Shown piece after piece: positions 31,566 to 37,078 of a stretch of DNA of 37,078 nucleotides. This DNA is from Wenjunlia tyrosinilytica. Lineage in GTDB: Bacteria > Actinomycetota > Actinomycetes > Streptomycetales > Streptomycetaceae. The first letter of the stretch is position 1. Every line of letters begins with the position of its first letter. The stretch spans positions 1-37,078 of the forward strand of contig NZ_BMMS01000046.1 in the NCBI RefSeq assembly GCF_014646055.1, written 5' to 3'. A program made the position numbers and the translations under genes. The notes below the pieces were generated by a model. The model searched no databases and was not told the DNA's origin. It was given only the letters and a program-made list of their open reading frames with translations.

Positions 31566-32567
31566 GTGACCATCGACCTGCGAGGCCGCTCCTACCTGAG
31601 CGAACTCGACTTCACCGCCCCCGAGATCCACCACCTCCTCGATCTCGCCACCGACCTCAAGAAGGCCAAGCACGCCGGCACCGAACAGCCCCGCCTCACC
31701 GGCAAGAACCTCGCACTGATCTTCGAGAAGACCTCCACCCGCACCCGCTGCGCCTTCGAGGTCGCCGCCGCCGACCAGGGCGCACACACCACCTACCTCG
31801 GCCCCGGCGACACCCACATCGGCGCCAAGGAATCCATCGCCGACACGGCGCGCGTTCTCGGCCGCATGTTCGACGCCATCGAGTACCGCGGCTCCGCCCA
31901 GTCCCTCGTCACCGACCTCGCGGCCCACTCCGGCATCCCCGTCTACAACGGCCTCACCGACACCGCACACCCGACCCAGAGCCTGTGCGACGTCCTCACC
32001 ATGCGAGAACACAGCCCCAAGCCGCTGCCGGACATCGCCTACTGCTACCTCGGCGACGCCCGCAACAACATGGGCAACTCGCTGCTGTCCATGGGCGCCC
32101 TGCTCGGCATGGACGTACGCATCGCCGCGCCCGAGGCGCTGTGGCCGGACCCCGGGCTGGTCACGACGTGCCGTGAGCTGGCCGAACGCAGCGGAGCCCG
32201 GATCACCCTCAGCGAGGACGCCGAGACCGCCGTACGAGGAGCGGACTTCCTGCACACCGACGTCTGGGTCTCCATGGGCGAACCCGCCGAGACCTGGGGA
32301 GAGCGCATCGACCTGCTGCTGCCCTACCAGGTGGACGCCAAGGCCCTCGCTGCCACCGGCAACCCGGATGTGAAGTTCATGCACTGCCTGCCCGCCTTCC
32401 ACGACCGCCGCACACGCCTCGGCCAGGAGCTGCTGCGCAACTACGGGCTGGACGCACTCGAGGTCACCGACGAGGTCTTCTCCTCGCCCGCCTCGATCGT
32501 CTTCGACCAGGCGGAGAACCGGCTGCACACCATCAAGGCCGTGCTCGTCGCCACCCTGGAGGACTGA
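31566..32567 (+). CDS. arcB: Ornithine carbamoyltransferase, catabolic
   Basis: Converts citrulline and phosphate to ornithine and carbamoyl phosphate. The 333-residue protein shows the carbamoyl phosphate site [15 protein letters not shown], the [12 protein letters not shown] motif, [14 protein letters not shown] and the ornithine loop [12 protein letters not shown]. The GTG start follows AAAGGGGA. Placement between arcA and arcC shows that this is the catabolic enzyme rather than ArgF. Confidence 0.95.
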   Translation: MTIDLRGRSYLSELDFTAPEIHHLLDLATDLKKAKHAGTEQPRLTGKNLALIFEKTSTRTRCAFEVAAADQGAHTTYLGPGDTHIGAKESIADTARVLGRMFDAIEYRGSAQSLVTDLAAHSGIPVYNGLTDTAHPTQSLCDVLTMREHSPKPLPDIAYCYLGDARNNMGNSLLSMGALLGMDVRIAAPEALWPDPGLVTTCRELAERSGARITLSEDAETAVRGADFLHTDVWVSMGEPAETWGERIDLLLPYQVDAKALAATGNPDVKFMHCLPAFHDRRTRLGQELLRNYGLDALEVTDEVFSSPASIVFDQAENRLHTIKAVLVATLED

Positions 32568-32571
32568 AGTC

Positions 32572-33495
32572 ATGCGCATCGTCATCGCCCTCGGCGGCAA
32601 CGCCCTGCTCCACCGGGGCGAACGCCCCGACGCCGATATCCAGGAGGCGAACATCGACCGGGTGGCGCCCGCACTCGCCGCCCTCGCCCAGGAACACGAG
32701 GTCGTCGTCACCCACGGCAACGGCCCCCAGATCGGCCTGCTGGCCATGGAGAGCTCCGCCGACCCCGCCCTCACCGCCCCCTATCCGCTGGACCTGCTCG
32801 GCGCCCAGACCGAGGGCATGATCGGCTCCCTGCTGGCCCGCACCCTGCACAACGCCCTGCCCGGACGCCGGATCGCCGCACTGGTCACCCACACCCTTGT
32901 CAACGCCGACGACACCGCCTTCGGGCGCCCTACGAAGTTCGTCGGCCAGGTGTACTCCCGCAAGACCGCCGAGGCGCTCGCCCGCAGGCTCGGCTGGCAC
33001 ATCGCCGAGGACGGCACGGGATGGCGCCGCGTCGTCCCCTCGCCGACACCCGAGCGAATCCTGGAGACGGACACCATCCACGAGCTTCTGGCCAGCGGCA
33101 CGCTGGTCGTCTGCGCCGGCGGCGGAGGCGTCCCCGTCACCGCGGACAACGACACCGGTGCGCTGACCGGCGTGGAAGCGGTCGTCGACAAGGACCTCAC
33201 CGCGGCCCTGCTCGCCGAGGACCTCAAGGCCGACTTCCTGCTCATCCTCACCGACGTCCCGTGCGTCTACGACGGCTACGGCACCCCCGACCCGAAGCCC
33301 GTCCTCGACGCCACCCCCGCCGACCTGCGCCGCGGCGGCTTCCCCGAAGGCTCCATGGGCCCCAAGACGGAAGCCGCCGCCCGGTTCGTCGAACGCACCG
33401 GAGCCCTGGCCGCCATCGGCGCCCTGGATGCGGCATACGAGATCGTCCACGGGAAGGCGGGAACCCTGGTGCGCCCCGATCTGGCCGTCGGCTGA
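32572..33495 (+). CDS. arcC: Carbamate kinase
   Basis: Transfers phosphate from carbamoyl phosphate to ADP, giving the ATP of the pathway. The 307-residue protein carries RIVIALGGNALLHRGE, VVTHGNGPQIGLLAME, VCAGGGGVPVTAD, EAVVDKDLTAALLAEDL and EGSMGPKTEAAARF, all standard for carbamate kinase. It begins four bases after the arcB stop. Confidence 0.95.
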   Translation: MRIVIALGGNALLHRGERPDADIQEANIDRVAPALAALAQEHEVVVTHGNGPQIGLLAMESSADPALTAPYPLDLLGAQTEGMIGSLLARTLHNALPGRRIAALVTHTLVNADDTAFGRPTKFVGQVYSRKTAEALARRLGWHIAEDGTGWRRVVPSPTPERILETDTIHELLASGTLVVCAGGGGVPVTADNDTGALTGVEAVVDKDLTAALLAEDLKADFLLILTDVPCVYDGYGTPDPKPVLDATPADLRRGGFPEGSMGPKTEAAARFVERTGALAAIGALDAAYEIVHGKAGTLVRPDLAVG

Positions 33496-33515
33496 CACGC
33501 CTCGGACCGCGCGAT

Positions 33516-33980
33516 TCAGCCGGCGCTCCCTGGGACGGGCGACACCCGCACCCGTCTTGCGGTCGGCGGCGCGACAGACGCCGCCACGCGCCGAGTGCCT
33601 GATCGCCCCGTGAACGGCATACCTGTCATGCAGGAGAACGTGCCCCGGCGCCTTCGGGGCTCCCCCGCCGCCGGGTCCGCGGTTCCAGGCAGCGGGAACC
33701 GCGTCCAGTACGGGGGACAGGACCACGGTTTGCGCGGGTCCTCGACCAGGGTGCCGTCGGGTGCTCGGAGCCTGAGCCGGTGGGCGCCGCCGTTGCCGAA
33801 GTACGGCACTTCGTCGAAGGCACCGTCGCGGTAGTGGACGAGGCTCCCCCGGCGGTGGGGCCGGTCGGAGAGGATCGCCGGACCGGGCAGCCCCGCGGTC
33901 GCCCGGTCGAGTGCCTCGGCGAGTTCCCGGAAGTGGTCGTCGCCGCGCGGAACGCCGACCTTGCGGTAGACCCGGGCCAC
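33516..33980 (-). CDS. Unrecognised protein
   Basis: A 154-residue product I cannot assign. The first about 95 residues look like real protein: VYRKVGVPRGDDHFRELAEAL, GPAILSDRPHRRGSLVHY, DEVPYFGNGGAHRLRL and PWSCPPYWTRFPLPG. The rest is Arg/Pro/Ser-rich with less coding character and overlaps the putative arc terminator, so the natural stop may have been lost. The GTG start is supported by GGGGAG four bases upstream, and third positions are strongly G/C in the first two thirds. Convergent with arcC. Confidence 0.5.
   Translation of the reverse strand: MARVYRKVGVPRGDDHFRELAEALDRATAGLPGPAILSDRPHRRGSLVHYRDGAFDEVPYFGNGGAHRLRLRAPDGTLVEDPRKPWSCPPYWTRFPLPGTADPAAGEPRRRRGTFSCMTGMPFTGRSGTRRVAASVAPPTARRVRVSPVPGSAG
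33565..33585 (+). terminator. Hairpin downstream of the arc operon
   Basis: GGCGGCG at 33565-33571 and CGCCGCC at 33579-33585 pair around a 7-base loop, 70 bases after the arcC stop. It overlaps the tail of the convergent minus-strand frame. Confidence 0.4.
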
Positions 33981-34400
33981 ATGGCTCCCCCCTGTGCGCG
34001 GACGGATTCCAGCGCTCGGTGCGGATCGCCGCCGCTGAGCGCGGCGTGGGCGAGGGTGGACCGGGCAAGAGACGCCCACCAGCTGTCGCTTGTGCCGGCG
34101 GCTGCCGCGCGCCCGAGCCCCATTCCCTCCGAACCGGCGCCGATGCGGCTCGAAGTCATTGCACTCCGAAACCCCTCAGTGGAGAACTTCATGCTCTCCC
34201 TGAAGCGCATATGGTCATATCTCCAGATGGAGTGGGATTTCTTGCTTCCAAGACTTGTAGGAGACGACGATTTTGGAAGCGCTCTCAGCCAAAAGTCTTG
34301 ACGTCATCCATGTGCATGACCACAGTGACGCCATCGAATGTCGGCCACATTCAGGTTGTGGGCGATCGCTCGACTCCCCCACTGCCTTGGAGGTCTTTCG
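33981..34400. other. Intergenic region upstream of the glucanase gene
   Basis: About 420 bases. The left half is GC-rich with no recognisable gene. The right half (34190-34390) is AT-richer and probably holds the glucanase promoter; it has an inverted repeat CAAGACTT (34249-34256) / AAGTCTTG (34293-34300), which may be an operator. No clear -35/-10 pair was found. Confidence 0.45.
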
Positions 34401-35879
34401 ATGGTGTCCCGTCGCGCGTTCCTCACCGCCTCGGGTGCGGCTGTGCTGTCCACCCCCGTGCTGGTCGGCCTGCTCAACTCGCGTGCCTCCGCCGGGCCCG
34501 CGACGTGCGAGCTCGCCCTGGAGAACACCAGCATCCCAGGCACGGTGAATGCCTACGTCACCGGCAGAGAGGTCGGCACCGACCGCGTGATGCTTCTGCG
34601 TGCGGACGGCAGCAAGTACTACCCCCCGTCGCCGTCGCAGACCCACACCCCACTGGGGGTGAACTGTGCGATCCCGCTGAACGCGGCCGGCGCCGGCCCG
34701 AAGGTGCTGACACTGCCGCAGATGTACGGGGCACGCGTCTACTTCGTCCGTGACGACACCCTGGACTTCTTCATCAACCCTGGACCGGCTCTCGTCGAAC
34801 CCGGATTCGCCACCTCGACGGACCCGAACTACAACAAGATCTGGTCCTTCTGCGAGTTCACGTTCAACAGCACGCAGCTCTACTCCAACGTGTCGTACGT
34901 CGACTTGGTGACCGCGCTGCCGATCGGCCTCAAGCTGACGGGGAGCGCGACGCACACCGTGCAGCCCATGTCGGAAGGGGCACTCGCCGGGATCGCGAGC
35001 GGTCTGTCCGCCCAGGCGGCGCAGGACGGGCAGCCCTGGGACCAGTTGGTGGTCAAGAACAGCGCAGGCACGCTGATCCGAGCCATCTCCCCGCAGAATC
35101 TGATGGCGCCGTACTTCGGCCAGCCCGATCAGATGCCCTTCCGCTCGTACTGGAACGCTTACATCGACAAGGTCTGGACGAAGTACAGCAGCACCGACCT
35201 CCGCGTGGACCTGCAAGGCGGCCGCGGCGTGTACACCGGACGCGTCACCGGTGGGCTGCTCACCTTCAATGACGGGTCCACCTTCGCCAAGCCCGCCTCG
35301 AAGGACATCTTCACCTGCGACCACGGACCCTTCGCCAACAACCCAGGTGACTCCGACATCAGGAAGGGACTGCTCGCACGGGTGGCGGCGGCGTTCAACC
35401 GCAGCACCCTGCTCACCTTCACCAACCAGCCGAACGGACCCACCGCCGCGGACTCCTACAAGGACGCCACGACCAACCACTGGGCGCGAATCGTCCATGC
35501 CAACTCCCCCATCGGTTACGCCTTCCCGTACGACGACGTGACCGGTGACGGCCAGCCCGACGTCTCGGGCGCGGCGATCGACCCGAACCCCACCCGCTTC
35601 ACCGTCAGCGTCGGCAACTCCGGCAGTGGAGGAGGAGGCGGCACCAGCGGCGGCACGAACGGCGGGACCACGGGCGGCACGACGGGCGGCACGAACGGCG
35701 GGACCACCGGCGGCGGAGGCACCTGCGGACCGGCCTGGAGCGCCAGCGCCTCCTACACGCCGGGAGACGTGGTCTCCTACAACGGCCACACCTACACCTC
35801 CACGTGGTACTCCACCGGTGCCGTGCCCGGCGACCCGAGCTCGTGGGCCTCGTGGACAGACGGCGGCACCTGCGGCTGA
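34401..35879 (+). CDS. Secreted GH64 endo-beta-1,3-glucanase with C-terminal carbohydrate-binding module
   Basis: A 492-residue exported enzyme that degrades beta-1,3-glucan such as fungal wall material. The N-terminus MVSRRAFLTASGAAVL is a twin-arginine signal, likely cut after ASA near residue 32. The GH64 domain runs to about 405. Its catalytic acids are Glu152 (WSFCEFTFN) and Asp168 (SYVDLV), 16 residues apart as in characterised GH64 enzymes. A Gly/Thr linker of about 35 residues follows. The last 50 residues (CGPAWSASASYTPGDVVSY, HTYTSTWYST, WASWTDGGTCG) are a CBM5/12-type module with two flanking cysteines. ATG is chosen because GGAGG lies six bases upstream. It stands alone, followed by a strong terminator. 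Confidence 0.93.
   Translation: MVSRRAFLTASGAAVLSTPVLVGLLNSRASAGPATCELALENTSIPGTVNAYVTGREVGTDRVMLLRADGSKYYPPSPSQTHTPLGVNCAIPLNAAGAGPKVLTLPQMYGARVYFVRDDTLDFFINPGPALVEPGFATSTDPNYNKIWSFCEFTFNSTQLYSNVSYVDLVTALPIGLKLTGSATHTVQPMSEGALAGIASGLSAQAAQDGQPWDQLVVKNSAGTLIRAISPQNLMAPYFGQPDQMPFRSYWNAYIDKVWTKYSSTDLRVDLQGGRGVYTGRVTGGLLTFNDGSTFAKPASKDIFTCDHGPFANNPGDSDIRKGLLARVAAAFNRSTLLTFTNQPNGPTAADSYKDATTNHWARIVHANSPIGYAFPYDDVTGDGQPDVSGAAIDPNPTRFTVSVGNSGSGGGGGTSGGTNGGTTGGTTGGTNGGTTGGGGTCGPAWSASASYTPGDVVSYNGHTYTSTWYSTGAVPGDPSSWASWTDGGTCG
35629..35720 (+). repeat. Gly/Thr linker repeat in the glucanase gene
   Basis: The linker codes for repeated GGT-x units. At DNA level GGCGGCACGAACGGCGGG occurs at 35649 and again at 35685, a 36-base period, with shorter GGCGGCACGA copies between them. 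Such a tract is prone to length change. Confidence 0.75.
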
Positions 35880-35922
35880 TCCCTCCACAAGCCCGCACTA
35901 CCACCGCAGGTATGTCCGCTAC

Positions 35923-35968
35923 CGAGGGCGACCCGGCTCCGTCGACGACGCCGACCGGGTCGCCCTCG
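35923..35968 (+). terminator. Strong terminator after the glucanase gene
   Basis: CGAGGGCGACCCGG at 35923-35936 pairs perfectly with CCGGGTCGCCCTCG at 35955-35968, a 14-bp stem around an 18-base loop that contains GTCGAC. It begins 43 bases after the glucanase stop and also lies beyond the convergent HEAT-like gene, so it may serve both strands. Confidence 0.7.
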
Positions 35969-36047
35969 ACCGGCTTTGACGCCGGCAAGCGCGGCGGGCT
36001 CGGCAGAAGTGGGAATGGTTGTGCTCGGATGCCGTCAAGGACTCCAA

Positions 36048-36788
36048 TCAATGCGTCCGCCGGCAGCGCCCAGCAGTCGGGCCAAGTGCGGTTTCTTGGT
36101 GGACCGCGGTGGTTCCCGGTCCGCCTCGGCAGACTTCGTTCACCGCAGGGCCGTCCAGATCCTGGGGCGTTGGAGCCGGCGGCTGAACGAGATGCGCGTA
36201 GGCGTTCTCGTGGTAGACCTGTTCTGCCAGAGCCCGCGCGAAGGAGGCGAGGCCGTCGTCAGCCTCCGTTAATGCGTGGGCTGCCAGCGGTCTTGCGAGC
36301 TGGGGCCACTCAGTCAGCATGACAGCGCGCAGAGCCGCTGCTCGCACCGGCGGCTCGGGCGCGAAGAGGGCCGACGTCACGGCATCCGCGACCTCGGGGC
36401 AGTAGCGATCCGGGGCTGACGCGGCAGCGGCCGTGAGGACCAGTGCCCTCGCTTCCCCTTTCGTCGCCCGCAACAGACCGAGAGCCTCTGAGACGGTGAA
36501 GCAGCGGAACTCCCGGAGCACCATAGCCTCTGCCTCGGCCATCGCACGCTGACGCACCTCCGGTTCGTCCGCGCTCACTTCGGCGAATGACACAGAAACG
36601 GTGTCCCCTGGGGAGAATCCGATGATCGCGCCGTCAAGGCTGTGCCACACGAGTGTGGAACCACGCCACTCGTGATTCTCGTGGCCCGCATACCACCAGC
36701 CCTCGCTGGACGCGAAGTCTGCGAAAACTCTGGTGTCCAGAGGGTCCCTGAAGGCGATTCTCCGCCACCGCCACCAGCTACCCGCCAT
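36048..36788 (-). CDS. HEAT-like repeat hypothetical protein
   Basis: A 246-residue protein of unknown function. The N-terminal third (FRDPLDTRVFADFASSEGWW, LVWHSLDGAIIGFSPGD) looks like a small beta domain. The rest is helical with HEAT-like pairs: SEALGLLRATKGEARALVL, CPEVADAVTSALFAPEPPVR, AAALRAVMLTEWPQLARPLA. No enzyme motif, signal peptide or membrane segment is seen. The ATG has GGGGG five bases upstream. It follows the partial ATPase gene on the same strand by 52 bases and may share its transcript. Confidence 0.7.
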   Translation of the reverse strand: MAGSWWRWRRIAFRDPLDTRVFADFASSEGWWYAGHENHEWRGSTLVWHSLDGAIIGFSPGDTVSVSFAEVSADEPEVRQRAMAEAEAMVLREFRCFTVSEALGLLRATKGEARALVLTAAAASAPDRYCPEVADAVTSALFAPEPPVRAAALRAVMLTEWPQLARPLAAHALTEADDGLASFARALAEQVYHENAYAHLVQPPAPTPQDLDGPAVNEVCRGGPGTTAVHQETALGPTAGRCRRTH

Positions 36789-36840
36789 GATTACCCCCAA
36801 CGGACATGATGACGTCCCGATCGAGTGCCACCTTGGACCG

Positions 36841-37078
36841 TCACGCCGGCACCGATGGGCTCAGGCGCGTGGGCAGACCTATCTCACACCAGATCCGTTT
36901 GCCTTCCCTGAGAGGATCCTGGCCCCATCGGTCTGCAAGTGTCTCCACCAGGCCCAGACCTCGCGCGTGCTCGTCATGCCCGACAGTTTTTCGCCGTGGG
37001 ACTGTAAATCGTTCGGTGTAACTCCCGATCGTGGAAGATGCATCGATGACCAGTGAGAACGTGTCCGAGTCCGAGACC
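36841..37078 (-). CDS. Anti-sigma-factor-like ATP-binding protein, C-terminal end only
   Basis: Reading in from the right edge on the minus strand, the last 79 codons give VIDASSTIG, GHDEHARGLGLVETLADRWG and EGKRIWCEIGL, then a short tail and TGA. ARGLGLVxxLADRWG with the following GKxxWxE is the C-terminal end of the RsbW-like GHKL ATPases (G2 box and final strand) that are numerous in Streptomyces. The N box and start are outside the window, so the partner and exact class cannot be judged. Confidence 0.72.
   Translation of the reverse strand, partial: VSDSDTFSLVIDASSTIGSYTERFTVPRRKTVGHDEHARGLGLVETLADRWGQDPLREGKRIWCEIGLPTRLSPSVPA

Noticed and set aside
28752-34068. Long minus-strand frames antisense to the arc operon
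   Set aside because: Arg/Gly/Asp-rich antisense translations without family resemblance, opposite to intact ArcABCD proteins.
34210-34223. Short inverted repeat ATATG-GT-CATAT upstream of the glucanase
   Set aside because: Arms of only five bases in an AT-rich stretch; too weak to call an operator.

Overview
The window is high-GC DNA with strong G/C third-position bias, GTG starts and overlapping stop/start junctions. Its gene families are those of an actinomycete, almost certainly Streptomyces: a type I PKS, RsbRST-like regulators, rare TTA codons, a Tat-secreted GH64 glucanase and HEAT and ATPase genes. The mix of accessory and decayed genes suggests a variable part of the chromosome.

Left edge (1-7 kb): one end of a modular polyketide cluster. 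A PKS running off the left edge begins with a decarboxylating KSQ domain (Gln179 in place of the active Cys) and a methylmalonyl-type AT, so it is a propionate-type loading module. Next to it are an intact P450, a wrecked P450 copy, an N-terminal remnant of crotonyl-CoA carboxylase/reductase (ccr), an intact type II thioesterase, an Sfp-type PPTase and an internally deleted metallophosphoesterase. An 18-bp perfect palindrome lies between the P450 and the ccr remnant.

7-18.6 kb holds three compact accessory units. (i) A minus-strand operon of a 94-aa unknown protein, a polyprenyl diphosphate synthase and a rubber-oxygenase/MpaB-like (DUF2236) haem oxygenase. (ii) A two-gene plus-strand operon of a GT4-GT2 double glycosyltransferase and a HemN/HemW-like radical SAM enzyme, with a hairpin over the ribosome-binding site and a TTA codon. 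(iii) A minus-strand operon of a TIM-barrel sugar-isomerase-like enzyme (two TTA codons) and a TIR/NB-ARC/TPR protein with eight exact 42-residue repeats. A small alpha/beta-hydrolase remnant follows.

18.6-33.5 kb reads as a membrane, stress and low-oxygen block. An RDD membrane protein is coupled to a winged-helix regulator. Then come PAS-PAS-STAS (RsbR-like), STAS (RsbS-like), RsbT-like kinase, an ATPase-PP2C fusion and a DevS-like PAS histidine kinase. After these lies the wreck of a nitrate respiration operon: narK cut short, narG in fragments, narG joined in frame to narH, and a trace of narJ. Last is an apparently complete arginine deiminase operon (antiporter, arcA, arcB, arcC). Upstream of both narK and the antiporter are paired GGGAC-N4/5-GGCC sites about 20 bp apart, resembling DosR/DevR (OsdR) boxes. 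This suggests one hypoxia regulon in which nitrate respiration was lost while arginine fermentation was kept.

33.5-37 kb: an unrecognised minus-strand gene, a Tat-exported GH64 beta-1,3-glucanase with a Gly/Thr linker and a C-terminal binding module, a strong terminator, a HEAT-like hypothetical protein, and the C-terminal end of an anti-sigma-like ATPase running off the right edge. No tRNA, rRNA, CRISPR array or insertion sequence was recognised.
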